DNA of 64,000 nucleotides from an uncultured Muribaculaceae bacterium (lineage in GTDB: Bacteria; Bacteroidota; Bacteroidia; Bacteroidales; Muribaculaceae): the NCBI GenBank assembly GCA_910588065.1, contig CAJUPZ010000015.1, positions 1-64,000 on the forward strand, in the 5' to 3' direction. Shown piece by piece: positions 43,471 to 52,010 of the stretch. The notes under the pieces were generated by a model. It had not been told where the DNA came from, made no database searches, and was given only the letters and a program-made list of their open reading frames with translations. A program made the position numbers and the translations under genes. Every line of letters starts with the position of its first letter. Within the stretch, counting starts at the first letter, position 1.

Positions 43471-43632
43471 ATGCAACCATATAGCGAACACCAGATAATC
43501 GGCTGGCTCATCATCATCGGAGCCGTGTGCCTCACCATACTTATCGGAGCGGCCATCAACAGGCTGTACCTCAACCGCCGCCTGCACCGCCAGTGCGCTC
43601 CCGCGCGCAGGCAGCAGACCCAGCGCCGATAA
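43471..43632 (+). CDS. Small single-span membrane protein
   Basis: An unannotated 53-residue frame with ATG at 43471. Residues 9-29 are hydrophobic (IIGWLIIIGAVCLTILIGAAI). They are followed by a basic Arg-rich tail (RRLHRQCAPARRQQTQRR), which would stay in the cytoplasm by the positive-inside rule. It fills the gap between the transporter terminator and GH110. No homologue was recognised and no -7 box was found immediately upstream. It may be a genuine small protein or chance coding. Confidence 0.45.
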   Translation: MQPYSEHQIIGWLIIIGAVCLTILIGAAINRLYLNRRLHRQCAPARRQQTQRR

Positions 43633-43647
43633 AATGCGGCCGGCCGC

Positions 43648-43679
43648 TTGCGAGGGTGATTTGAAACAACTATATTTGC
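43648..43679 (+). promoter_or_regulatory. Promoter of the GH110 gene
   Basis: CTTG at 43647-43650, 20 bp, then TATATTTGC at 43671-43679. The start codon is 26 bp further. Confidence 0.7.
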
Positions 43680-43704
43680 ATCTAATTGTCCCATACAATC
43701 GGCC

Positions 43705-45474
43705 ATGAAACATCTGATAACAACACTTCTGCTATCTGCCGGAGTTTTCTTCTGCTCCGCTACCGAAAAACCTGACACCATCCACGCCTCGGATTTCGGC
43801 GCACTTCCCGACACATACACCAACTGCACCACATCCCTGCAAAAAGCCATAGACGCCTGCCGCCGCCACCCCGGCGCCGTGCTGGCGCTACAGCCCGGAA
43901 GATATGACATCTGGCCCGAGGGGGCTGTTCGCAAGGAGATTTACATTTCCAACACCTCGTCCGAAACCGAGTGTCCCGACAAAACCAAAATCATCGGACT
44001 CCACTTCAACGGCCTCGAAAACATTGAGGTCGCCGGCAACGGTGCATCCCTCATAATGCACGGCAAACTCACCCCGATAGCCATAGACAGCTGCCGCAAC
44101 ATCAGGCTGCAGGACCTGACAATAGACTTCGAGCGCCCCGGTGGCTCCGAACTCACATACCTCAGTGTGCAGCCGGGCAAGGTGACTCTGAAAGCCGGCG
44201 CCGATTCCCGCTATGACATCCGCAACGGCAAGCTAAACCTCATCGGCGAAGGCTGGCGTTCAAACAGAGTTCACTGCATAAAATTCACCCCTTCCGACGG
44301 CCACATGAGATACTCTGGCGACTGGGGCATCCTCGCACAGTCCACTGTCACCGACAAAGGCTGCGGCATCCTAGAATTTGAAACACCGGAAGATTTCACC
44401 CCCGAGACCGGTGCAACCCTCACGCTCCGCGACATAATACGCGACCAAGTGGGAATGCTGCTCCTTGAAAGCGACGGCATAGAGCTGACTGACATCAACG
44501 TGCGCTATATGCACGGACTCGGCATTGTCAGCCAATACAGCCGCAACATCACCATGCGGAGAGTAAACTGCCGCCCGGATGAGCACTCGGGCCGCATACT
44601 CGCGTCATCTGCCGACTTCATGCACTTCTCCGGCTGCAGCGGCCACATAGAAATCACCGGCTGCAACTACTCCGGAGCCCACGATGACGCCATCAATGTT
44701 CACGGCACAAACCTCCGCGCGGTCAAAAAGCTGTCTGACCGCTCCCTGCAGCTTCGCTTCATGCACCATCAGACATACGGCTTCATGGCCTACCATCCCG
44801 GCGACACTGTAGCTTTTGTCAACCCCGCCACAATGCTGCGCACCACCCAGGCGGTTGTGACCGAGGTGAAAAGAGATGACCCACGAAACCTCACAGTGAC
44901 ATTTGACCGCAACCTGCCGTCTGACCTGCAACCCGGCTCAACCTGCGTTGAAAACCTCACCTGCACACCCACTCTCCATGTCAGCGACTGCTCATTCACC
45001 CGACTCAGCACCCGCGGCATACTCGCCACCACCCCGCGCCGCGTGGTGATTGAAAACAACACATTCACCGCCCTCGGAATGGCCGCGATACTTATCGAGG
45101 GCGACGCCGAAGGGTGGTACGAATCAGACCCGGTGACAGATGTGACTATACGAAACAACACATTCACCGACTGCGGCTATGCCGGCGCAACCTCAGGCGC
45201 AACCATAGCCATAAACCCCTCGAACACCATTGTTGACAACCGCCGTCCCGTCCACTACGGCATTTCAATCACCGGCAACAGTTTTTTCACCGCCGGACGC
45301 CCGGTGCTGAAGGCTAAATCGACAGCCAACCTGAGCTTTACCGGCAATACCGTCAGCGACAACCCGTCACCCGAATTCATTCTTGACGGCTGCCGCAACA
45401 TCACCATTTCAGGCAACAATATGGACACCCCGAAACTCATCGAAACAAACTGCGCAAAAGTGCGGGTTAAATGA
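43705..45474 (+). CDS. glaB: GH110 alpha-1,3-galactosidase (right-handed beta-helix)
   Basis: Removes alpha-1,3-linked galactose. Described GH110 members act on blood-group B and/or linear alpha-1,3-galactose epitopes. It has a signal peptide (about 1-18), then a parallel beta-helix. Family-typical stretches are YMHGLGIVSQYSRNITMRRV, SADFMHFSGCSGHIEI, and GAHDDAINVHGTNLRAV, where the Asp pair is expected to be catalytic. C-terminal coils repeat NNTFTxxG/ISGNN patterns. At 589 residues it matches the family. It is not near a SusC/D pair. Exact linkage cannot be read from the sequence. Confidence 0.85.
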   Translation: MKHLITTLLLSAGVFFCSATEKPDTIHASDFGALPDTYTNCTTSLQKAIDACRRHPGAVLALQPGRYDIWPEGAVRKEIYISNTSSETECPDKTKIIGLHFNGLENIEVAGNGASLIMHGKLTPIAIDSCRNIRLQDLTIDFERPGGSELTYLSVQPGKVTLKAGADSRYDIRNGKLNLIGEGWRSNRVHCIKFTPSDGHMRYSGDWGILAQSTVTDKGCGILEFETPEDFTPETGATLTLRDIIRDQVGMLLLESDGIELTDINVRYMHGLGIVSQYSRNITMRRVNCRPDEHSGRILASSADFMHFSGCSGHIEITGCNYSGAHDDAINVHGTNLRAVKKLSDRSLQLRFMHHQTYGFMAYHPGDTVAFVNPATMLRTTQAVVTEVKRDDPRNLTVTFDRNLPSDLQPGSTCVENLTCTPTLHVSDCSFTRLSTRGILATTPRRVVIENNTFTALGMAAILIEGDAEGWYESDPVTDVTIRNNTFTDCGYAGATSGATIAINPSNTIVDNRRPVHYGISITGNSFFTAGRPVLKAKSTANLSFTGNTVSDNPSPEFILDGCRNITISGNNMDTPKLIETNCAKVRVK

Positions 45475-45524
45475 AAAAAAGCACTTTTTTCATCAAAAAC
45501 ACACTTTATTTCAAAAATAATGCC

Positions 45525-45533
45525 TAACTTTGT
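45525..45533 (+). promoter_or_regulatory. -7 promoter element for tRNA-Pro
   Basis: TAACTTTGT, 25 bp before the tRNA. Confidence 0.6.
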
Positions 45534-45558
45534 GGCCGCTGACTGAAAACGGTTAGTC

Positions 45559-45631
45559 CGGGGTGTAGCACAGTTGGCAGCGCGCCACGTTCGGGACGTG
45601 GAGGTCGGAAGTTCGAGTCTTCTCACCCCGA
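45559..45631 (+). tRNA. tRNA-Pro (anticodon CGG)
   Basis: The acceptor stem CGGGGTG pairs with CACCCCG and A73 follows. The anticodon arm CCACG-TTCGGGA-CGTGG gives anticodon CGG, for proline codon CCG. The T arm has GTTCGAG(T). The CCA end is not encoded. It lies between GH110 and ilvE and has its own -7 box. Confidence 0.93.
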
Positions 45632-45692
45632 CTCATTTTCTCACAGCGACCGGAGTCATACGGCTCCGGTCGCAAACTTTATAAACTATACA

Positions 45693-46721
45693 ATGGATAA
45701 AGAACTGGACTGGAGCAACCTGTCATTCGGCTACATTCCCACCGACTATAATGTACGCTGCCGCTATGCCAACGGCCGTTGGGGCGAAATCGAAGTGTCA
45801 AGCTCCGAGATTATCAACATGCATATCGCAGCCACCTCGCTGCACTACGGTCAGGAAATTTTCGAAGGCTTGAAAGCATTTCGCGGAGCAGACGGCAAGG
45901 TGCGCATATTCCGTCTTGAAGAGAATGCGCGCCGCATACAGTCATCTGCCGAAGGCATCAAGATGGCTCCGGTGCCGGAAGAAATCTTCCGCAAAATGGT
46001 TATCGAGGCGGTGAGACTCAACGCCCGCTTCATACCGCCTTACGGCAGCGGCGCTTCGCTCTACATCCGTCCGCTCGAAATAGGCATGAGCGCCCAGATA
46101 GGCGTGCATCCCTCGTCCGAATACCTCTTTATTGTAATGGTCACCCCCGTGGGCCCATACTTCAAAGAGGGCTTCAAGCCGACAAACATCTGCATAATGC
46201 GCGAATTTGACCGCGTGGCGCCCAAAGGCACAGGCCGCTGGAAAGTGGGCGGCAACTATGCCGCAAGCCTCGAAGCCGGTGAGCGCGCCCATGAACTCGG
46301 CTACAGCGCTGTGCTTTACCTTGACCCCAAGGAGAAAAGATACCTCGACGAGTGTGGCCCGGCAAACTTCTTTGCCATTAAGGATGGTGTTTACATCACC
46401 CCCGCCAGCGAGTCTATCCTCCCTTCCATCACAAACAAGAGCCTGATGACCCTTGCAGAGGATATGGGCATAAAAGTAGAAGCACGTCACATTCCCCTTG
46501 AGGAACTTGCCGAAATCGACGAGGCCGCTGCCTGCGGCACAGCCGCCGTGGCATCGCCTGTCGCTGAAATCGATGACCTTGACAACGACATAAAGTATAT
46601 TGTGGCGAAAGACGGTCAGCCCGGCCCTGTAACCACAAAGCTGTACAACAAGCTCCGCGCGGTTCAGCTCGGCGAGGAGCCGGATGTTCACGGATGGAAC
46701 ACCATTGTTGAAGGAATATGA
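45693..46721 (+). CDS. ilvE: Branched-chain amino acid aminotransferase
   Basis: Transfers amino groups between glutamate and leucine, isoleucine or valine in the cytoplasm. It is a fold-type IV PLP enzyme. Lys184 in GRWKVGGNYA is the expected PLP lysine. The N-terminal HYGQEIFEGLKAFRGADG and the C-terminal ACGTAAVASPVAEID stretches are typical. At 342 residues it is the long type common in Bacteroidota. It overlaps the next gene by 4 bp. Confidence 0.96.
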   Translation: MDKELDWSNLSFGYIPTDYNVRCRYANGRWGEIEVSSSEIINMHIAATSLHYGQEIFEGLKAFRGADGKVRIFRLEENARRIQSSAEGIKMAPVPEEIFRKMVIEAVRLNARFIPPYGSGASLYIRPLEIGMSAQIGVHPSSEYLFIVMVTPVGPYFKEGFKPTNICIMREFDRVAPKGTGRWKVGGNYAASLEAGERAHELGYSAVLYLDPKEKRYLDECGPANFFAIKDGVYITPASESILPSITNKSLMTLAEDMGIKVEARHIPLEELAEIDEAAACGTAAVASPVAEIDDLDNDIKYIVAKDGQPGPVTTKLYNKLRAVQLGEEPDVHGWNTIVEGI

Positions 46722-47275
46722 CCGGCTTCAACACCATAATCGACAAATATTATCCCGCGGGCTCACCCCTGCGGGATATTTATATGCGCCACTGCCGTGC
46801 TGTGGCTTCCAAGGCTCTTGACATTGCCCACCGCTGCCGCCTCGACATAGACCCCGCCGATATCGAGGCCGCGGCCATGCTTCATGACATAGGCATATTC
46901 GCCACTCACGCACCGGCTATCCACTGCAACGGCTCCGAGCCATACATACGCCACGGCATAATCGGTGCCGACCTGCTGCGCCGTGAGGGAGCAGACGAAA
47001 AAACAGCTGCCGTTGCCGAGCGCCACACCGGAGCCGGAATCACAGCCGACGAGGTTGCCACCCAAAACCTTCCCCTGCCGGTGGCCGACTACTGCCCCCG
47101 CACTCAACTCGAAAGACTGATATGCTACGCCGACAAATTTTTCAGCAAAAGCGGTGACATGACCGAAAAGAGCCTTGAACGCGCACGCTCATCCATTGCA
47201 CGGTTCGGTGCTGACTCCCTCGCACGGTTTGATGCCATGCACGCCGAATTCACAAATCCGAATACTCAGCCGTAG
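46718..47275 (+). CDS. HD-domain phosphohydrolase
   Basis: A 185-residue cytoplasmic metal-dependent phosphohydrolase. HD motif residues are H25 (RHCRAVASKA), HD in MLHDIGIFATH, a later H in IRHGIIGADLL, and D in YADKFFSKSG. It overlaps ilvE by an ATGA and the convergent amidase gene by 26 bp at the 3' end. The substrate is unknown. The family includes nucleotide phosphohydrolases. Confidence 0.85.
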   Translation: MTGFNTIIDKYYPAGSPLRDIYMRHCRAVASKALDIAHRCRLDIDPADIEAAAMLHDIGIFATHAPAIHCNGSEPYIRHGIIGADLLRREGADEKTAAVAERHTGAGITADEVATQNLPLPVADYCPRTQLERLICYADKFFSKSGDMTEKSLERARSSIARFGADSLARFDAMHAEFTNPNTQP

Positions 47276-47657
47276 CATCAAAGCAGGGACACGCCTTTGC
47301 GGCAAAATCCCTGTGGCCATGGATTTCAGCCTGCGGATAGCGGGCTTTAAGCTCCGTTAGCAAGCTCCGCAATGCAACCTTCTGCTGCTCCGTGCGCGTG
47401 TCGGCCGGATGCCCTTTTCCATCAAGTCCTCCTGCATACACCACCCCGATGCTTATGCTGTTGTGACCCACGCAATGCGCCCCGGTCTCACTCTCTCCTC
47501 TTCCCGGCTCAACCCGCCCGTCAAGCCTCACCACATAATGATAGCCGATGCAACGCCACCCTCGCTGACGATGCCAGTTGTCAATATCCTTTGCGGTTAC
47601 ATTTCGCCCCTCTGGCGTTGCTGTGCAGTGCACTATTATTTCTCTTATGTGTTTCAT
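47250..47657 (-). CDS. T7-lysozyme-like N-acetylmuramoyl-L-alanine amidase
   Basis: A 135-residue Amidase_2 enzyme that cuts the bond between MurNAc and L-Ala in peptidoglycan. Zinc ligands are His10 (IIVHCTATP), His115 and Cys123. Lys121 is spaced as in T7 lysozyme (H-x5-K-x-C), and YHYVVRLDG carries the conserved Tyr. There is no signal peptide, so secretion would need a holin or another route, as for phage endolysins. It overlaps the convergent HD gene by 26 bp. A -7 box sits a few bases upstream. Confidence 0.88.
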   Translation of the reverse strand: MKHIREIIVHCTATPEGRNVTAKDIDNWHRQRGWRCIGYHYVVRLDGRVEPGRGESETGAHCVGHNSISIGVVYAGGLDGKGHPADTRTEQQKVALRSLLTELKARYPQAEIHGHRDFAAKACPCFDATAEYSDL

Positions 47658-47664
47658 AGCAGTT

Positions 47665-47673
47665 GCAAAATTA
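47665..47673 (-). promoter_or_regulatory. -7 promoter element for the amidase
   Basis: Minus strand TAATTTTGC, ending 7 bp before the start codon, so the transcript would have almost no leader. Confidence 0.6.
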
Positions 47674-47731
47674 CAGCTGCCACACCCCCGTTTTCATGCG
47701 CAAAAACACCTAACGGAAGTTAAAAATCCTT

Positions 47732-48733
47732 TCATTTAAAGGCCGGAAATCCGCTTGACGCCACTACTTTCCACTCTCCCTTTTCGCCCATAACCACTAA
47801 CAGCGCGCTCACATCGCGCTGACTTTCAATCATGGCTACCGCGCTGTCCGCCGGCATGACCATGCAGGCTGTGGCAAACGCGTCTGCGAGCATCGCCGTT
47901 GGCGCGATGACAGTGGCACTGAGCGTGGTTGTGACAGCAGGCCGGCAGGTGCGCGGGTCGATGGTGTGCCATATTTTTCCCGACGCAGTGGTCTTGAAGT
48001 TTCTGTAATTGCCCGAGGTGGCTATGCCGCAGTCTGTCAGCTCCACAACCGCGAATTTTTTGTGGACAACAACTGTGTCGGCCTCAATCGGGGCATCAAT
48101 CATTATATGCCAGGGCTCATTGCGGCTGTTCATGCCCGACAGCGCAATCTCTCCGCCTATCTCAACCATATAATCCGTGCAGCCGTTGCGCTCCAGCATC
48201 TTGCCCACCATATCGCATCCGTATCCCTTGGTGATAGCGCTGAAATCATATTCGGCTCCGGCTATCTCACTGACTACACGACCATTATCAACCGCACACA
48301 ATCCAAACCCCACAAGCGGGCTCACACTGTCAACCTGAGCCTGCGAGGGCTCCACTCCGGTTTTCTTATAGCCGAATCCCCACAGGTTTACCGCAGGAGC
48401 AACTGTAGGGTCAAACGCTCCGCAGGAGGCACCGTGCACCATCTTCGCGCCCTGGAACACCTTTAATATATTGGAATCAGCCTCAACCGACTCTCCTCTG
48501 TTTATTCTGCTGATTACAGAGGCCTCACTGAATGGCGAAAGGCTCATCTCCACGCCACGCATCACAGCCCTTATACTATCGTGCAGATCTTCGCCGCCGC
48601 GATACGACACATGATACGTGGTGCCCCACACCGCACCATCCGCGCTCTGCCACTCACGGCTTGCGCACGAGCTCATAAAAGCACACATTGCTGCCATTAA
48701 AATCAATGCAGCCACCATATTTCTATTGGTCAT
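47732..48733 (-). CDS. apbE: FAD:protein FMN transferase (ApbE lipoprotein)
   Basis: Attaches FMN covalently to periplasmic proteins such as Nqr/Rnf subunits. Start is ATG 48733, since the 20-residue upstream extension overlaps the promoter. Lipobox MSSC gives an acylated Cys23. The ApbE domain has SMSPF-like LSPFSEASVISRINRG, GAFDPTVAPAVNLWGFG, YDFSAITKGYGCDMV, and the end part WHTIDPRTCRP with TAMLADAFATA. Length is normal. It stands alone on the minus strand. Confidence 0.93.
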   Translation of the reverse strand: MTNRNMVAALILMAAMCAFMSSCASREWQSADGAVWGTTYHVSYRGGEDLHDSIRAVMRGVEMSLSPFSEASVISRINRGESVEADSNILKVFQGAKMVHGASCGAFDPTVAPAVNLWGFGYKKTGVEPSQAQVDSVSPLVGFGLCAVDNGRVVSEIAGAEYDFSAITKGYGCDMVGKMLERNGCTDYMVEIGGEIALSGMNSRNEPWHIMIDAPIEADTVVVHKKFAVVELTDCGIATSGNYRNFKTTASGKIWHTIDPRTCRPAVTTTLSATVIAPTAMLADAFATACMVMPADSAVAMIESQRDVSALLVVMGEKGEWKVVASSGFPAFK

Positions 48734-48750
48734 CTTTATCTGTTTTATTG

Positions 48751-48759
48751 GCAAAAATA
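48751..48759 (-). promoter_or_regulatory. -7 promoter element for apbE
   Basis: Minus strand TATTTTTGC, 17 bp upstream of the chosen start. Confidence 0.55.
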
Positions 48760-48810
48760 GCACTATTATCGCTACTGAAAAAAATTTAGTCAAAAAACTC
48801 TGCTGAAAAA

Positions 48811-48844
48811 TTTGGAATTGCGATACTCTTGATATTATATTTGC
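48811..48844 (+). promoter_or_regulatory. Promoter of the DJ-1 family gene
   Basis: TTTG at 48811-48814, 21 bp, then TATATTTGC at 48836-48844. The gene begins 50 bp downstream. Confidence 0.7.
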
Positions 48845-48893
48845 AAAAAAAATCAGGGATATTACCTATCAAACCATAAAATACTTATATATT

Positions 48894-49478
48894 ATGACAC
48901 AACTACACTCTTTCTTGTTTCTCGCGCCGGGTTTCGAAGAAATTGAAGCCCTCGCCACCGTTGACGTTCTCAGACGCGCAGGTATGGCCGTCAGCACAGT
49001 TGCAGTCAATGGTGGATCCAAATTTATCAAAGGTGCCAAAGGAGTAACTGTCGAGGCCGACATCCTTGCCGAAGATGCCGACTTCTCGGCTGCCGAATGG
49101 CTGATTTGCCCCGGAGGAATGCCCGGAGCCACAAACCTTGCCAACAGCCCTGTTGTCAGCGCCGCGCTCACCACCCATTTTAAAAGAGGCGGCAAAATAG
49201 CTGCGATATGCGCTTCGCCCGCTGTTGTTCTCGAGCCGCTCGGCATTCTGCAGGGACGTGAGGCCACATGCTATCCGGGCATGGAAAAAATGATTTCATC
49301 GGCAAAGACAAAAGATGCCCCCGTTGTTATCAGCGGCAACGTCATAACCGGTAACGGTCCCGCATCGACAATCCTTTTCGCTCTCGCGATTGTCAAGAGC
49401 TCAAAAGGCAAGGAAGTTGCCGGCGAAGTTGGCTCAGGACTCCTTTTCTACCCCAACACTCCCGAATTCTACTTCTGA
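48894..49478 (+). CDS. DJ-1/PfpI-family protein
   Basis: A 194-residue cytoplasmic protein of the DJ-1 type (ThiJ/YajL-like). Members protect against carbonyl or oxidative damage or act as glyoxalase/deglycase; the true activity is debated. The nucleophile Cys106 is in AAICASPA, and the supporting Glu in GFEEIEA. ICPGGMPGATNL and the end VAGEVGSGLLFY are typical. Confidence 0.88.
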   Translation: MTQLHSFLFLAPGFEEIEALATVDVLRRAGMAVSTVAVNGGSKFIKGAKGVTVEADILAEDADFSAAEWLICPGGMPGATNLANSPVVSAALTTHFKRGGKIAAICASPAVVLEPLGILQGREATCYPGMEKMISSAKTKDAPVVISGNVITGNGPASTILFALAIVKSSKGKEVAGEVGSGLLFYPNTPEFYF

Positions 49479-49642
49479 CAGATACTTCACACGAAGGCTT
49501 GAAGTTGCAATACCATACCTTTGAGGGCGCATCGGCTCCCTCAAAGGTTTTTTGCTCTGATTTCGCCACTTTCTGAGCCTTTTGCGCCAACTGTTCGTTA
49601 TATATTTTGTACATCAACTGCGACAAAATGAATTTCTTTTTC

Positions 49643-49651
49643 TAATTTTGC
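49643..49651 (+). promoter_or_regulatory. -7 promoter element for topA
   Basis: TAATTTTGC, 28 bp before the topA ATG. Confidence 0.65.
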
Positions 49652-49679
49652 CGCTGAAATCACAAAAAGAATTGCTACG

Positions 49680-52010
49680 ATGATTAAAAATCTTGTCATA
49701 GTGGAGTCGCCTGCGAAGGCCAAGACAATCGAAAAATTTCTCGGCAAGGACTACAAGGTTCTGTCGAGTTACGGTCATATCCGCGACCTGTCCAAAAAGA
49801 ATTTCAGCATAGACAAAGGGCAGGACTTCACCCCGGTATACGAGATTCCGGACGACAAGAAGGCTTTGGTCAAAGAGCTCTCGAAGGCTGCCGCCGACTC
49901 CCGGATGGTATGGCTCGCTTCCGATGAGGACCGCGAGGGAGAGGCCATCGCATGGCACCTCTACAATGTGCTCAATCTTAAGCCTGAAAACACAAGGCGC
50001 ATTGTGTTTCACGAAATCACCAAAGACGCTATTCTCAACGCTATCGAAAATCCCCGCTCCATTGACTTGAATCTCGTTGACGCCCAGCAGGCGCGCCGTG
50101 TGCTCGACCGTATTGTCGGTTTTGAACTCTCGCCCGTGCTCTGGAAAAAAATCAAGCCCGCACTCTCGGCCGGACGTGTGCAGAGCGTCGCTGTCAGACT
50201 CATTGTCGAGCGCGAGAACGAGATAAAGAATTTTGAATCCACACCCTATTTCCGCGTCACCGCCGTGTTCACCACCCCGGACGGCGCTGAAGTCAAGGCC
50301 GAGTTGCCCGGAAGGCTGCCCGATGAAGCTGCCGCAAAAAGCTTGCTCGAGCAGTGCAAGGATGCTGCCTTTGCCGTGAGCGACATTGATGTGCGGCCTC
50401 TCAAAAAAACACCCGCACCCCCTTTCACAACCTCCACCCTGCAGCAGGAGGCGTCGCGAAAGCTCGGTTTCACTGTGAGCCAGACCATGATGGTGGCCCA
50501 GCGCCTTTACGAAGCAGGCCATATCACATATATGCGTACCGACTCGCTAAATCTCTCCTCGCTCGCCCTCAACTCCATAGCGGCCGAAGTGAAATCATCG
50601 GTTGGCGACGAATACTACAAGCGACGCCAGTACCACACCAAATCAAAAGGTGCCCAGGAGGCTCACGAAGCCATCCGCCCCACATATATAAACAAGCACT
50701 CAATCGATGGCACCGCTCAGGAAAAACGCCTCTATGCCCTGATATGGAAGCGCACAATCGCCTCCCAGATGGCCGACGCCGAGCTTGAGAAAACAACCGT
50801 CACAATAGCTTCCGCCGACCGTAACATCCAGTTCTCGGCAGTGGGCGAAGTGGTGAAATTCGACGGTTTCCTTAAAGTATATTTTGAAGGCACCGACGAC
50901 ACCACCGAAACCGAAAGCTCATCTTTGCTGCCGGCTCTCGCCAAAGGTCAGCAAATGGCTCCCCGCGACATTGTCGCACAGGAGCGCTTCACCCAGCACC
51001 CGCCGCGCTACACCGAGGCTACCCTCGTAAAGAAAATGGAGGACCTCGGCATTGGCCGCCCGTCAACATACGCCCCCACAATATCCACCATCCAGCAGCG
51101 CGGATATATTGAAAAGGGGGACCGCCCCGGCGAAAAACGCAAATGCGTGAGCCTCACCCTGGCAAACGGCGCCATCAAATCATCGTCAAAAACCGAGACT
51201 ACAGGTGCCGACAAAGGCAAGTTCATGCCCACCGACACCGGCACTATTGTCAATGACTTCCTCACGGAATACTTTCCCAACGTTCTGGACTTCAACTTCA
51301 CAGCATCGGTTGAATCACGCTTCGACATGATTGCCGAAGGCAAGGCTAACTGGAACAAGGAGATAGGCGAATTTTACGATGTGTTTCATCAGGAGGTGGA
51401 CCACGCCAACGGTATGCGCTTCGAGCACAAGGTTGGCGAGCGTGTGCTCGGCAACGATCCGGCGACAGGCAAACCGGTGTCTGTGAAAATAGGCCGCTTC
51501 GGCCCCGTGGTGCAGATTGGCGAGAGCACTGACAACGAAAAGCCGCAGTTTGCATCTCTGCGCAAGGATCAGTCTGTTTTCGACATCACTCTCGAGCAGG
51601 CGCTGAAACTATTCGAGCTGCCACGCTCGCTCGGCGAATTCGAAGGCAAGGAGGTGACTGTAGGTGTAGGCCGTTTCGGCCCGTACATCCGCCACAACAG
51701 CAAATTCGTGTCGATTCCCAAAGAATTTTCTCCGCTCGAAATCACCGCTGAAGAGGCGCAGCAACTTATCCTCGCTAAGCGTGATGCCGACAGCAAAAAA
51801 GTAATAAAGACTTTTGAATCCGAGCCTGAGCTTTCAATTCTCAACGGCCGGTTCGGTGTGTACATTTCGTACAACAAGCAAAACTACAAGATACCCAAAT
51901 CGGTGGAGGATCCCGCATCCCTCTCGCTTGAGGAGTGCATGAAAATCATCGAATCACAGCCCGAGCCCGCCAAGAAATCCGCTCGCCGCACATCCAGAAA
52001 GAAAGCATGA
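49680..52010 (+). CDS. topA: DNA topoisomerase I
   Basis: Type IA topoisomerase relaxing negatively supercoiled DNA. It has a Toprim domain (VIVESPAKAKTIEKFLG, WLASDEDREGEAIAWHL), then the catalytic body with Tyr284 in ITYMRTDSLNL and SAGRVQSVAVRLI. The C-terminal region (from about 590) has repeated topoisomerase C-terminal units (IGRFGPVVQIG, VGVGRFGPYIRH, LNGRFGVYISYN) in place of zinc fingers, and ends in a Lys/Arg-rich tail. Length 776 fits Bacteroidota TopA. It overlaps the pseudouridine synthase gene by 4 bp. Confidence 0.97.
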   Translation: MIKNLVIVESPAKAKTIEKFLGKDYKVLSSYGHIRDLSKKNFSIDKGQDFTPVYEIPDDKKALVKELSKAAADSRMVWLASDEDREGEAIAWHLYNVLNLKPENTRRIVFHEITKDAILNAIENPRSIDLNLVDAQQARRVLDRIVGFELSPVLWKKIKPALSAGRVQSVAVRLIVERENEIKNFESTPYFRVTAVFTTPDGAEVKAELPGRLPDEAAAKSLLEQCKDAAFAVSDIDVRPLKKTPAPPFTTSTLQQEASRKLGFTVSQTMMVAQRLYEAGHITYMRTDSLNLSSLALNSIAAEVKSSVGDEYYKRRQYHTKSKGAQEAHEAIRPTYINKHSIDGTAQEKRLYALIWKRTIASQMADAELEKTTVTIASADRNIQFSAVGEVVKFDGFLKVYFEGTDDTTETESSSLLPALAKGQQMAPRDIVAQERFTQHPPRYTEATLVKKMEDLGIGRPSTYAPTISTIQQRGYIEKGDRPGEKRKCVSLTLANGAIKSSSKTETTGADKGKFMPTDTGTIVNDFLTEYFPNVLDFNFTASVESRFDMIAEGKANWNKEIGEFYDVFHQEVDHANGMRFEHKVGERVLGNDPATGKPVSVKIGRFGPVVQIGESTDNEKPQFASLRKDQSVFDITLEQALKLFELPRSLGEFEGKEVTVGVGRFGPYIRHNSKFVSIPKEFSPLEITAEEAQQLILAKRDADSKKVIKTFESEPELSILNGRFGVYISYNKQNYKIPKSVEDPASLSLEECMKIIESQPEPAKKSARRTSRKKA

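Noticed and set aside
49614..50522. A 302-codon frame antisense to topA.
   Set aside because: The plus strand carries an intact TopA with all motifs. Composition is that of a shadow frame.
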